Assembly (NCBI RefSeq): GCF_001553605.1
Contig: NZ_CP014229.1
Coordinates: 1,764,501-1,828,500 of the forward strand
Source of the DNA: Desulfovibrio fairfieldensis
GTDB lineage: Bacteria > Desulfobacterota > Desulfovibrionia > Desulfovibrionales > Desulfovibrionaceae
Length of the DNA stretch: 64,000 nt
Direction of reading: 5' to 3'
Part shown: positions 41,818-50,042 of the stretch, piece after piece
Position numbering within the stretch: position 1 is the stretch's first letter
Layout of the letters: each line of letters begins with the position of its first letter
The notes under the pieces: generated by a model
What the model saw: only the letters and a program-made list of their open reading frames with translations
Database searches by the model: none
Told to the model about the DNA's origin: nothing
Translations under genes and position numbers: made by a program

Positions 41818-42932
41818 GCGCCGTTGTTTCCGACGCCGCTCCCGCGCCCAGCCGCGTGCTGATCGTGGACGACGCGCCGGAAAACCTGCGCATTCTGAGT
41901 GAAAGCCTGCGCGGGGACTATACCATCATGTTTGCCAAAAACGGCCGGGACGCCCTGCGTCTGGCCGATGGCAAACCCACGCCGGATCTTATCCTGCTGG
42001 ACGTAATCATGCCCGGCATGAACGGCTATGAAGTCTGCCGCCGGCTCAAGGAGTCGGCGCGCACCCGCGACATCCCGGTCATGTTCATCACAGCCCAGAA
42101 CGAGGAGATCGACGAGGCCGAGGGCCTTTCCCTGGGCGCGCAGGATTATATCAAAAAGCCCTTTCAGGCTTCGCTGGTGCGCAGCCGCGTGGCCAACCAG
42201 CTGGAATTCAAACGCTATCGCGACCATCTCAAGGAACTGGTGGACGAACGCACCCGGCAGCTGGCCCTGACCCAGGAAGCCACCATTCACGCCATGGCCA
42301 GCCTGGCCGAATGGCGCGACCCGGAAACCGGCGCGCACATCAAACGCACCCAGAATTACGTCCGGGCTCTGGCCGAATATATGGCTACCCTGCCCCAATA
42401 CGCGGACCGTCTTGATGCGGACGCCATTTCCTGGCTCTATCTGTCCGCGCCTCTGCACGACGTGGGCAAGGTGGCCATTGCCGACGCCGTGCTGCAAAAG
42501 CCGGGACCACTCACGGACGAAGAGTACGAGGCCATGAAGGAGCATACCGTACGCGGACGCGCAGTGCTGGCTTCGGCCGAGCAGGTGCTGGGCGGCAATT
42601 CCTTTTTGCGGGTTGCCAGCGATATCGCCTATTGCCATCACGAACGCTGGGACGGCAAGGGCTACCCGCGCGGGCTCAAAGGCGATGAGATTCCCCTTTC
42701 GGCCCGGCTGATGAGCGTGGCCGACGTCTACGACGCCCTGCGCAGCCAGCGCGTCTACAAGCCGCCCATGAATCATGAGATGGCCGCTAAAATCATCCTG
42801 GCCGGACGCGGCACGCAGTTCGCTCCGGATGTGGTGGACGCCTTCGCAACCATCCAGAACCGGTTCCGGGACATTGCGGAGCGCTATTCCGATCAGGATG
42901 ACGCAGACAAGCGCGTCGACGCCCCCGTGTAA
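41814..42932 (+). CDS. Response regulator with HD-GYP output (RpfG family)
   Basis: 372 residues. Receiver domain 1-125 with the acidic pair D19-D20, phosphoacceptor D63 ('LLDVIMPGMNG') and a conserved Lys ('YIKKPF', near 116). A short coiled linker leads to an HD-GYP domain with 'APLHDVGKVAI' and 'HHERWDGKGYP'. It hydrolyses c-di-GMP when phosphorylated, by family analogy. The ATG overlaps the lipoprotein stop (ATGA), making it the last gene of the mla operon. No histidine kinase is adjacent. A strong terminator follows. Confidence 0.9.
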   Translation: MSAVVSDAAPAPSRVLIVDDAPENLRILSESLRGDYTIMFAKNGRDALRLADGKPTPDLILLDVIMPGMNGYEVCRRLKESARTRDIPVMFITAQNEEIDEAEGLSLGAQDYIKKPFQASLVRSRVANQLEFKRYRDHLKELVDERTRQLALTQEATIHAMASLAEWRDPETGAHIKRTQNYVRALAEYMATLPQYADRLDADAISWLYLSAPLHDVGKVAIADAVLQKPGPLTDEEYEAMKEHTVRGRAVLASAEQVLGGNSFLRVASDIAYCHHERWDGKGYPRGLKGDEIPLSARLMSVADVYDALRSQRVYKPPMNHEMAAKIILAGRGTQFAPDVVDAFATIQNRFRDIAERYSDQDDADKRVDAPV

Positions 42933-42987
42933 GAAGAAATAGTCATGGTTTGAGCCGTTGCCGTCCGCTTCAATGTGGAATAACGAC

Positions 42988-43038
42988 GCTGGAAAAGTTG
43001 ATGAACAGGGCGTTCATCGGCTTTTCCAGCTTGTTTTT
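42988..43038 (+). terminator. Rho-independent terminator of the mla operon
   Basis: GCTGGAAAAG (42988-42997) pairs with CTTTTCCAGC (43021-43030), with an inner GATGAAC / GTTCATC stem, followed by TTGTTTTT. It ends just before the ribosome site of the next gene, so that gene needs its own promoter or readthrough. Confidence 0.88.
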
Positions 43039-43053
43039 CAAGAGGAGAACAAA

Positions 43054-43614
43054 ATGCTGAGACAGGCAGTCGCCGCGGATCTGGATCATATAGAAGAAGG
43101 ATATCAGGAGCATTTTTTACATGAAAGAGAACACGGCGCATTTACCGTCTTTCAGGAGGGGGTTTATCCAACAATAGAAGACGCGAAGAGAGCTTTGCTG
43201 GCCGGGGCCTTATTTGTATGCGAAGAGGGCGATATTCTGGCGGGCAGCATCATTGCCGATACGCGGCAGCCGGATGAATATGGGGAAATAAACTGGCCGA
43301 GTCGGGCGGCAGACGAAAAAGTAATGGTCATCCATCTGGTTATTGTACGCCCCGGCATGGCAGGAAAAGGCATTGGTTCGTCACTTGTAAATTACGCGCT
43401 GGAAATAGCCAAACAGCGTTCATGCGAGGCAGTCAGACTTGACACAGGCTCACAAAACATTCCCGCTGTTTCCTTATACAGGAAGCTGGGGTTTGAGCTG
43501 GCGGGGACTACCAGCATGAAGGTCGGCGGGTTGATTGCTCACGATAGGCATCTCTTTTTTGAAAAAAGACTATACTACAACGCGAAAAGCAGCGCGGGCG
43601 CATCTGCGCGCTGA
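43054..43614 (+). CDS. GNAT-family N-acetyltransferase, foreign-looking
   Basis: 186 residues after AGAGGAG. The GNAT core holds 'MVIHLVIVRPGMAGKGIGSS', followed by an acetyl-CoA loop, and 'VSLYRKLGFELAG'. The acceptor is unknown. AT-rich third positions and a more relaxed codon use contrast with all neighbours, so it is probably a recent acquisition. It is isolated between two terminators and followed by a TAGAGCA-family repeat end. Confidence 0.8.
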   Translation: MLRQAVAADLDHIEEGYQEHFLHEREHGAFTVFQEGVYPTIEDAKRALLAGALFVCEEGDILAGSIIADTRQPDEYGEINWPSRAADEKVMVIHLVIVRPGMAGKGIGSSLVNYALEIAKQRSCEAVRLDTGSQNIPAVSLYRKLGFELAGTTSMKVGGLIAHDRHLFFEKRLYYNAKSSAGASAR

Positions 43615-43618
43615 TCTT

Positions 43619-43657
43619 TAGAGCAGATTACCTTTGAAACGCTACACGTTTCAAAGG
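43619..43657. repeat. TAGAGCA-family repeat, left end (copy F)
   Basis: TAGAGCAGATTACCTTTGAA begins the copy, with the hairpin CCTTTGAAACG / CGTTTCAAAGG. A right end was not found, so the copy is truncated or its right part has diverged. Confidence 0.65.
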
Positions 43658-43695
43658 ATTCATTCCGGCAAAGCGACCGAAGGCAGCCCGCAACG

Positions 43696-43727
43696 CGGAA
43701 AATGCCCGGCGAACCGGGCATTTTCCG
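43696..43727. terminator. Hairpin between the GNAT gene and grpE
   Basis: A perfect 14-bp stem CGGAAAATGCCCGG / CCGGGCATTTTCCG around a CGAA loop. It lies between two convergent genes and can serve both. No T-tract is seen. Confidence 0.65.
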
Positions 43728-43807
43728 GATAAAAACCGTATTGCCCCCAGGAGTTCCGCTTGCGCTAACCAGATCAGCGCTCGTCGTCGCGCCGGGGCAA
43801 ATCGTTC

Positions 43808-44434
43808 TTACTGATTGATCATCACCTTGGCCGGGCGCAGCAGACGGTCGCCCAGCTTGTAGCCCCGCTGGAGCACGCGGGCCACAGCGCCGGAGGCAAA
43901 ATCCGGCCGGGCATCAAAGCCCACGGCTTCATGCACTTCCGGGTTGAATTCCTCGCCCTCTTCGCCCAGCGGCGTCAGACCGTGCTTCGTCACCGCCTCC
44001 CGCAACAGCTTGCGGGTCATGGCCACGCCCTGAAGCATGTCCTTGCAGGCTTCGTGCTTACTGCCGTATTGCAGGGCCAGATCCAGATTGTCCAGCGTGG
44101 GCAACAGATCGCTGAGCACGTTTTCGGCCGCGTAACGCATCTGTTCCTGATGTTCCCGGGTAAGACGCTTTTTGAAATTTTCCATTTCCGCGGCGGCGCG
44201 CAGGCGCAGTTCCTCAACCTCGGCCTTGAGGCGCGCCTCGGCGTCAGCCTGGGCTTGGTCCGCCGCGGCGCCCGCGTCTTCCGGCATAAGGGCTTCGTCG
44301 CGCAAGGCGTTATCCCATCCGTTGTTATCCGGGCTCATGCCCTCCTGCTCCGGACGGCCTTCACCGGCCTCGTCCTGAAATTCCTCACCGGCCTGGGCCG
44401 ACCGCATATATGACTGCATCGTATGACGCCGCAT
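43808..44434 (-). CDS. grpE: Heat-shock nucleotide-exchange factor GrpE
   Basis: 208 residues. An acidic disordered N-terminus (1-70) leads to a long coiled coil (about 75-130, 'ELRLRAAAEMENFKKRLTRE') and the beta domain ('PLGEEGEEFNPEVHEAVG', 'VLQRGYKLGDRLLRPAKVMI'). It exchanges ADP on DnaK. ATG 44434 follows AGGAGG; an upstream extension is unsupported. dnaK is not in the window. Confidence 0.95.
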   Translation of the reverse strand: MRRHTMQSYMRSAQAGEEFQDEAGEGRPEQEGMSPDNNGWDNALRDEALMPEDAGAAADQAQADAEARLKAEVEELRLRAAAEMENFKKRLTREHQEQMRYAAENVLSDLLPTLDNLDLALQYGSKHEACKDMLQGVAMTRKLLREAVTKHGLTPLGEEGEEFNPEVHEAVGFDARPDFASGAVARVLQRGYKLGDRLLRPAKVMINQ

Positions 44435-44661
44435 GCTTCCTCCTGAAACGTGCCGCCCTGAAAACGTCATCCCGATGGATGCTTCATGACGGTGTATATC
44501 TGTATTGAGTAAGGTCGCCGCGCCGTGCTGTCAAGATGCGGCGGCGCGCGCAGGACATTGCCGGAGCTCCGGACGCTTCTCCAGCAGGCAATACCCAGCA
44601 TGCGCCTCGACATTCTCGCGGCCCTTCTGTATATTGTCCCGATTGCTGAGAGGACTTGCCT

Positions 44662-45966
44662 ATGACATGCCGTATTCTGACCCTGCAGAACGAACAGGAA
44701 TGGCCCAAAGCCGCCCAGTGGCTGCAGGGCCGCAGCAACCCCGGTGACGGGGTTGAAAATGCCGTGCGGGACATTCTGGCCGCCGTGCGGGACAAGGGCG
44801 ACGAAGCCCTTGTTGACTTTACCCGCCGTTTCGACTGCCCGGATTTCGCCCCGCCCCTGCGCGTAAGCGAACAGGAAATCGCCCGCGCCGCGGCATCGGT
44901 TTCCGTGGAAAGCCGGGAGCAGATCAGCGGGGCCGCCGCCAACATCCGCGCTTTCCACGAAGCCCAGCTGGAGAAATCCTGGTTTCTGACCCGGCCGGAC
45001 GGCAGCATCCTGGGTCAGCGGGTTCTGCCCGTGGACGCCGTGGGCCTGTACGTGCCGGGCGGCCAGGGCGGCAACACGCCCCTGGTTTCCAGCCTGCTGA
45101 TGAACGCCATTCCGGCCCAGGTGGCGGGCGTGCCGCGTCTGGCCGTCTGCACGCCGCCCCGCAAGGACGGCAGCGTTAACCCGCACATTCTGGCTGCCGC
45201 CCATCTGCTGGATATCGACGAAGTCTACCGCGTGGGCGGGGCCTGGAGCATCGCGGCCCTGGCCTACGGCACGCAGAGTCTGCCGCCGGTGGACGTCATC
45301 GCCGGACCGGGCAATATTTATGTGACCACGGCCAAGCGTCTGGTTCAGGGCACAGTGGGCATCGACATGATCGCCGGTCCCAGCGAAGTGCTGGTCCTGG
45401 CCGATTCGTCGGCCAATGTGAGCTGGATCGCGGCGGACATGCTCTCTCAGGCCGAGCATGACCCCCTGGCTTCGGCCATCTGCGTCACGGACGATCCCCG
45501 CCTTGCCGAAAGCCTGCAGCAGGAACTGGACAACCAGTACGTAAGCCTGCCCAGGGCTCAGATCGCCGGGCGTTCGCTCATGGACTGGGGCGCTATCGTG
45601 GTGGTGCCCAACCTCAGTGTGGCCGTGGCCGTGGCCAACCGCGTGGCCCCGGAGCATCTGGAAATCTGCACCCGCGACCCTTGGGCCGTGCTGCCGCACA
45701 TCCGCCATGCGGGCGCGGTCTTCATGGGGCAGCACAGCCCCGAAGCCGTGGGCGATTATTACGCCGGTCCCAACCATGTGCTGCCCACTCTGGGCACGGC
45801 GCGTTTTTCCTCGGCCCTTTCCGTGCAGACCTTCTGCAAAAAAACCAGCATCGTGGCCGCCTCGTCGGCCTTCCTGCTGCAAAATGCCCCGGCCATCGCC
45901 GCTCTGGCCCGTCTGGAAGGCCTGGAGGCCCATGCCCGCTCGGTGGAAGCCCGCCGGCACAAATAG
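44662..45966 (+). CDS. hisD: Histidinol dehydrogenase
   Basis: 434 residues. Signature 'IAGPGNIYVTTAKRLVQGTV' followed by 'GIDMIAGPSEVLV', and the catalytic Glu-His pair in 'VAPEHLEI'. It catalyses the last two oxidations of histidine synthesis using NAD and zinc. ATG 44662 follows GAGAGGA; a TTG two codons upstream is less likely. No other his genes are adjacent. Its stop codon TAG is the first three bases of a dispersed repeat. Confidence 0.96.
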   Translation: MTCRILTLQNEQEWPKAAQWLQGRSNPGDGVENAVRDILAAVRDKGDEALVDFTRRFDCPDFAPPLRVSEQEIARAAASVSVESREQISGAAANIRAFHEAQLEKSWFLTRPDGSILGQRVLPVDAVGLYVPGGQGGNTPLVSSLLMNAIPAQVAGVPRLAVCTPPRKDGSVNPHILAAAHLLDIDEVYRVGGAWSIAALAYGTQSLPPVDVIAGPGNIYVTTAKRLVQGTVGIDMIAGPSEVLVLADSSANVSWIAADMLSQAEHDPLASAICVTDDPRLAESLQQELDNQYVSLPRAQIAGRSLMDWGAIVVVPNLSVAVAVANRVAPEHLEICTRDPWAVLPHIRHAGAVFMGQHSPEAVGDYYAGPNHVLPTLGTARFSSALSVQTFCKKTSIVAASSAFLLQNAPAIAALARLEGLEAHARSVEARRHK

Positions 45967-46093
45967 AGCATAGCACGCTTGAGATTTCCGCTTTACGGAG
46001 GGCAAAGCCCGCCTACGGAAATCTTGCGGGCCTTGTTTCACAAGGCCGAGCATTTTAACAGTACAGGGTAATTTTCATTGTGAAAATGCTCTA
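45964..46093. repeat. TAGAGCA-family intergenic repeat, copy G
   Basis: It begins TAGAGCATAGC and ends AAAATGCTCTA, so the termini form an exact inverted repeat TAGAGCAT / ATGCTCTA. Internal hairpins: GATTTCCG / CGGAAATC and GGCCTTGTTTCACAAGGCC. The first TAG is the hisD stop codon. purC begins 21 bp after the right end. Confidence 0.75.
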
Positions 46094-46113
46094 GCGGCAC
46101 AACAGGAGCCCAT

Positions 46114-47001
46114 ATGAAAGTCGTCGTCAAAACGGACATCACCGCCTATCCTCTGCTTTCGCGCGGCAAAGTGCGCGACATCTACGATGTGGACGAAAAA
46201 ACCCTGCTCATCGTCACCACGGACCGCATGTCGGCCTTTGACGTGATCATGAGCGAGCCTATTCCCTACAAGGGCGTGATCCTGAACAAGATCACCCTGT
46301 TCTGGATGGATAAATTCAAGGACATCATCCCCAACCATCTGCTGGAAAGCGACGTAAACCGCTTCCCAGCCGCCCTGGCCCCCTGGAAGGACGAGCTGGA
46401 AGGCCGCGCCGTGCTGGTGCGCAAGGCTAAGCCCCTGCCGGTGGAATGCATCGTGCGCGGCTACATCACGGGTTCCGGCTGGAAAGACTACCAAGCCACG
46501 GGCCAGCTCTGCGGCTACAGGCTGCCCGAGGGCCTGCGCGAGTCGGACAAACTTGAGCCCGCCCTGTTCACCCCCTCCACCAAGGCGGAACTGGGCCAGC
46601 ACGACGAAAACATCAGCGTGGCCGAAGCCGCCCGCCTGCTGGGCGAGGACACGGCCCGTCTGGCGGAAAAAACCTCCCTGGCCATTTACGAGGCCGGGCG
46701 CGCCTATGCCTCCGGGCGCGGCATCATCGTGGCGGACACCAAATTTGAATTCGGCTTCATAGACGGCAGCCTGCACCTTATTGACGAAGTGCTCACGCCC
46801 GACTCCTCGCGCTTCTGGCCCGCTGACCAGTACAAGGCCGGACAGGGCCAGCCCAGCTTTGACAAGCAGTATCTGCGCGACTGGCTCAAGAAGCAGCCCT
46901 GGAATATGCAGCCGCCCCCGCCGCACCTGCCCGAAGAAGTCATTCAGGCCACGGCGGAACGCTACAAGGAAGCCTACGAGATTCTGACCAGCGAAATTTA
47001 A
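46114..47001 (+). CDS. purC: Phosphoribosylaminoimidazole-succinocarboxamide synthase
   Basis: 295 residues. 'SRGKVRDIYDVDEKTLLIVT', 'PVECIVRGYITGSGWKDY' and 'DTKFEFGFIDG' are SAICAR-synthetase motifs. It joins aspartate to CAIR in purine synthesis. AGGAG lies before the ATG. The long-type C-terminus ('WLKKQPWNMQPPPPHLPEEV') resembles yeast-like PurC. Confidence 0.95.
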   Translation: MKVVVKTDITAYPLLSRGKVRDIYDVDEKTLLIVTTDRMSAFDVIMSEPIPYKGVILNKITLFWMDKFKDIIPNHLLESDVNRFPAALAPWKDELEGRAVLVRKAKPLPVECIVRGYITGSGWKDYQATGQLCGYRLPEGLRESDKLEPALFTPSTKAELGQHDENISVAEAARLLGEDTARLAEKTSLAIYEAGRAYASGRGIIVADTKFEFGFIDGSLHLIDEVLTPDSSRFWPADQYKAGQGQPSFDKQYLRDWLKKQPWNMQPPPPHLPEEVIQATAERYKEAYEILTSEI

Positions 47002-47073
47002 CGGGCTCGCACCCGCAGGACCAACATTCATTAACCGAAGGCCGGCGCGCCGGCTTGTTTTTAAGGAGAAGCC

Positions 47074-47844
47074 ATGCTGCTGCAAGGTAAAAAAGCCCTG
47101 ATCATGGGGCTCGCCAACAATAGAAGCATTGCCTACGGCATAGCCTCATGTCTCAAAGCCCAGGGGGCCCGGCTGGCCTTCAACTATGTGGGCGAAGCCA
47201 TCAAAAAGCGTGTGGAGCCCCTGAGCGAGGAACTCGGCGGGGAATTTACCTTCCAGTGCGACGTCTGCGACGACGCCCAGATTCAGGCCGCCGCCGACTT
47301 GGTCAAGGAAAAATGGGGCGATCTGGACATCCTCGTGCATTCCGTGGCCTTTGCCAACCGCCAGGATCTGGTGGGCCGCTTTGTGGACACCTCACGCGAC
47401 GGCTTCAAGCTGGCCCTGGAGGTTTCCGCCTATTCGCTCACCGGGCTCTGTCGGGCCTTCGAGCCCCTGCTCCACGACGGCAGCTCAGTGATCACCATGA
47501 CCTACCACGGCTCCACCAAGATCATCCCCGGCTACAACGTCATGGGCGTGGCCAAGGCCGCCTTGGAAGCCTCGGTGCGCTACCTGGCCTATGATCTGGG
47601 CCCCAAGGGCGTGCGCGTCAATGCCCTCAGCGCCGGGCCCATCAAAACCCTGGCCGCCTCGGCGGTGTCCAGCCTCAAGGACATCTTCAACCATGTGGAG
47701 GCCCACGCCCCCCTGCGCCGCAACGTCAGCACCACGGATGTGGGCGGCGCGGCGGTCTTCCTGGCTTCGGAGCTGTCCCACGCGGTCACCGGTGAAATCA
47801 TCTACGTGGACAGCGGCTTCAACCAGATCGGCATTTCGGCCTGA
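47074..47844 (+). CDS. fabI: Enoyl-[acyl-carrier-protein] reductase (NADH), FabI
   Basis: 256 residues of the short-chain dehydrogenase fold. 'GLANNRSIAYGIA' is the NADH-binding loop of FabI. The catalytic Tyr and Lys have the FabI spacing YxxxxxxK in 'YNVMGVAK', with 'SAGPIKTLAASAV' after them. Catalyses the last step of fatty-acid elongation and is the triclosan/diazaborine target in other bacteria. AAGGAG lies before the ATG. Two tiny membrane-protein genes follow. Confidence 0.95.
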   Translation: MLLQGKKALIMGLANNRSIAYGIASCLKAQGARLAFNYVGEAIKKRVEPLSEELGGEFTFQCDVCDDAQIQAAADLVKEKWGDLDILVHSVAFANRQDLVGRFVDTSRDGFKLALEVSAYSLTGLCRAFEPLLHDGSSVITMTYHGSTKIIPGYNVMGVAKAALEASVRYLAYDLGPKGVRVNALSAGPIKTLAASAVSSLKDIFNHVEAHAPLRRNVSTTDVGGAAVFLASELSHAVTGEIIYVDSGFNQIGISA

Positions 47845-47854
47845 CGGCGGCGGT

Positions 47855-47995
47855 ATGGATTATCTGACCCTCAACGCTCTGGGCATTACCCTACTGGCCG
47901 CATTCGGGCTCTGGGCCTTCCAGCGCGGCGCGCAAGGCGGTAAAAAACGTCCGCCGCGCTCTGAGGACGACGACAACAAGAAGGACAAGTCCTGA
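47855..47995 (+). CDS. Small single-span membrane protein (46 aa)
   Basis: 'MDYLTLNALGITLLAAFGLW' forms one membrane span, followed by a basic then acidic tail ('KKRPPRSEDDDNKKDKS'). It starts 10 bp after fabI. The ribosome site is weak (GGCGGCGG). Length, hydrophobic span and charge pattern support a real small gene, but homology could not be tested. Confidence 0.5.
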   Translation: MDYLTLNALGITLLAAFGLWAFQRGAQGGKKRPPRSEDDDNKKDKS

Positions 47996-48020
47996 ACCGG
48001 CCGACGCCGGGGAAAACGCC

Positions 48021-48119
48021 ATGTTCTGGAGCATTCTGGCGATTGTGATTGTGCTGGCTCTGGCCTGGCTGTTCAAAAAAGGCTGTGAAGGCACGCCCTT
48101 CGCCAATCACAGCCCGTGA
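48021..48119 (+). CDS. Small single-span membrane protein (32 aa)
   Basis: 'MFWSILAIVIVLALAWLFKK' is a clean membrane span; the tail 'GCEGTPFANHSP' contains one cysteine. GGGGAAAA is a possible ribosome site. It starts 25 bp after the previous small gene. Too short for confident prediction. The unknown function could be membrane-enzyme modulation. Confidence 0.4.
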   Translation: MFWSILAIVIVLALAWLFKKGCEGTPFANHSP

Positions 48120-48168
48120 GCGCCAAATATCAATCACCTCCGGTGGAGGGAAAAAAGCGATACGCCCC

Positions 48169-48186
48169 CCGGCGGCAAGCCGCCGG
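48169..48186 (+). terminator. Short GC hairpin after the small-protein genes
   Basis: CCGGCGGC and GCCGCCGG pair with a 2-nt loop. There is no T-tract, so termination strength is uncertain. It closes the fabI transcription unit before the tRNA-Ser promoter. Confidence 0.45.
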
Positions 48187-48219
48187 ACAAGTTATAGTAG
48201 CACAGACCGCACTTTTTGC

Positions 48220-48248
48220 TTGCGGCTGACACGGTTTTAGCATATACA
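48220..48248 (+). promoter_or_regulatory. Promoter of tRNA-Ser
   Basis: -35 TTGCGG (48220-48225), 17-bp spacer, -10 TATACA (48243-48248). The tRNA begins 42 bp downstream. Confidence 0.6.
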
Positions 48249-48289
48249 GATTCGGCTTTACGGGCGGGTGCCAGCATTCGCCCATCCAC

Positions 48290-48381
48290 GGAGAGGTGTC
48301 CGAGCTGGTCTAAGGAGCACGATTGGAAATCGTGTGTACGTTAATAGCGTACCGTGAGTTCGAATCTCACCCTCTCCGCCA
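48290..48381 (+). tRNA. tRNA-Ser(GGA)
   Basis: 92 nt including an encoded CCA. The acceptor stem GGAGAGG pairs with CCTCTCC. The anticodon loop TTGGAAA gives anticodon GGA, reading TCC/TCT. A long class II variable arm (GTACGTTAATAGCGTAC) and the T-loop TTCGAAT are present. It marks the insertion site of the mobile element that begins at its 3' end. Confidence 0.97.
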
Positions 48382-48393
48382 GATGATTTTTTA

Positions 48394-48435
48394 AAGAAGA
48401 CCAAGGTTGTCTTAAAAACCTTGGTCTTCTTTTAT
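48394..48435 (+). terminator. Terminator between tRNA-Ser and the integrase
   Basis: A perfect 15-bp stem AAGAAGACCAAGGTT / AACCTTGGTCTTCTT followed by TTATTT. It ends the tRNA transcript. It may also be part of the attachment region of the element. Confidence 0.85.
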
Positions 48436-48544
48436 TTCCGGCCTGTTCACTGTCATTAGCGTCCAAGGTAGTCGATTGACAGCCAGCTCTATTTGGGGGC
48501 AAGAATAGGGGCATCATTCCCCCATGCCAAGGAGATGCCCCCAC

Positions 48545-49717
48545 ATGCCCCTGACCGACACTGCTATCAAGGCGTTGCGGCCCAAGGACAAGCCCTACAA
48601 AATATTTGACGGTGGCGGCCTCTACATTGAAGTGCTGCCGACCGGCACGAAAGTTTGGCGCATTAAATACCGCAAAGACAAAAAAGAGCAACGCCTGACC
48701 TTGGGAACGTATCCGCAGATATCTCTGCGCGAAGCTCGAAAAGAACTCCTCGACGTCAAAGAAAAGCTGTCCCACAAAATCACTCCCAAGAAGGCGGCAA
48801 GCAAAGCCTTTCGCGCTGTGGCAGCAGAATGGCTCCGAAAACAGAAACTCACGTTGAGTGAAACCTACTTCAAAGAGGTTTCGACCAGGCTTGATCGCCT
48901 GATATATCCAGGAATCGGAGACGCCGAACTTACCGAAATTACTCCTCCGCAGATACTAGAAAGAATTCTTACGCCCCTGGAGCGGCAGGAAAAGCACGAA
49001 ACGGCGGCCAAGGTTCTGAGCATTTGTTCCAGGATTTTCCGATACGGGGTAGCATGTGGCCATGTGCAGTCTGATCCATGTCGCGATCTGAGAGGCGTCC
49101 TGGCTTCAAAGCCCGTTAAATCCTTTGCTGCAATCACAGACCCCAAAGAGGTGGGGAGGCTGATGGCGGCCATCAAGGGCTACGAAGGCTATGGAGCGGT
49201 ACGCCTGGCCATGCTGTGGTCAGCCTATACTTTTTGCAGGCCTGGAGAAGTGCGCCGCGCTGAGTGGCGTGAAATCGTATGGGATAAACAGGAATGGCGC
49301 ATCCCGCCCGAGAAGATGAAAATGCGCCGGGAGCATCGCGTACCGTTGTCAGCGCAGTGTATGAGTATTATTGAGATATTGCGGGCTCAGCGCCGTTCCG
49401 ACATATGGCTATTCCCTTCCCCACGACCTGGCAAACCCTTGTCTGAAAACGGGGTTTCTGCGGCATTGCGCACCATGGGATTCACCAAATCGGAAATGAC
49501 CGCGCACGGTTTCCGAAGCATGGCGTCTACCCTGCTGAATGAGCAAGGCTATGATTTTGATGTTATCGAAATCCAGTTGGCGCATGTCAGCAAGGATGCC
49601 GTCCGGGCAACATACAACAGAGCCCAATACTGGGAAAAACGCGTAAAAATGATGCAGGAATGGGCTGACTATCTTGATGCTCTTAGCCTTGCGCATCAAT
49701 CGGGTCTGGCGTCCTGA
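48545..49717 (+). CDS. int: Tyrosine recombinase (P4-type integrase)
   Basis: 390 residues. The N-terminal DUF4102 arm-binding domain ('MPLTDTAIKALRPKDKPYKI', 'DGGGLYIEV') is followed by a catalytic domain with 'CRPGEVRRAEW' (Arg), 'HGFRSMASTLLNE' (His-x-x-Arg), 'QLAHVSKDAVRATYNRAQY' (His and nucleophile Tyr). AAGGAG lies 9 nt before the ATG. Adjacent to a tRNA 3' end, as expected for an integrative element that uses tRNA-Ser as attB. The matching direct repeat at the other end was not found in the window. Confidence 0.95.
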   Translation: MPLTDTAIKALRPKDKPYKIFDGGGLYIEVLPTGTKVWRIKYRKDKKEQRLTLGTYPQISLREARKELLDVKEKLSHKITPKKAASKAFRAVAAEWLRKQKLTLSETYFKEVSTRLDRLIYPGIGDAELTEITPPQILERILTPLERQEKHETAAKVLSICSRIFRYGVACGHVQSDPCRDLRGVLASKPVKSFAAITDPKEVGRLMAAIKGYEGYGAVRLAMLWSAYTFCRPGEVRRAEWREIVWDKQEWRIPPEKMKMRREHRVPLSAQCMSIIEILRAQRRSDIWLFPSPRPGKPLSENGVSAALRTMGFTKSEMTAHGFRSMASTLLNEQGYDFDVIEIQLAHVSKDAVRATYNRAQYWEKRVKMMQEWADYLDALSLAHQSGLAS

Positions 49718-49928
49718 GATAAGGACGAATTTCCTCAACAAACCAGAACGAGATCCGCTCTCCATCTTTACGCAATGGCGGCAATTTCCCTTCCCTAATC
49801 CGATTGTAGAGTGTCGCTCTACATATGCCCATGACGCAGGCAACTTGTGCCGGCCGACAGCGTCCTTCCCGCGGTAACTCAAGGAGCCGGGAAGCGGTAC
49901 CCAATTTATTTTTATTCTCTCCATTCAT
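49683..49928 (-). CDS. AlpA/excisionase-like helix-turn-helix protein
   Basis: 81 residues. An HTH of the MerR/AlpA type is seen in 'QVACVMGICRATLYNRIREG'. It overlaps the end of the integrase gene convergently by 35 bp. GGAGC lies 8 nt before the ATG. Such proteins assist excision and regulate integrase. The N-terminus ('MNGENKNKLGTASRLLELPR') is unusual for AlpA and may be a DNA-binding extension. Confidence 0.75.
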   Translation of the reverse strand: MNGENKNKLGTASRLLELPREGRCRPAQVACVMGICRATLYNRIREGKLPPLRKDGERISFWFVEEIRPYLRTPDPIDAQG

Positions 49929-50042
49929 ACCTTTTGCTCCAGTCAGTTCAATGTAAGTTTGTTATCATTTTGCTTTGTTGTACTCTTCACCGAGTCCAAC
50001 AGGTATTTTTCGAGATCGTTGATGTTGAGCTTAATGCAGATG

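Noticed and set aside
48397-48545. Search for a second copy of the tRNA-Ser 3' end (attR) inside the window
   Set aside because: No repeat of GAGTTCGAATCTCACC was found to the right; the other T-arm-like sequence at 57820 belongs to tRNA-Pro.
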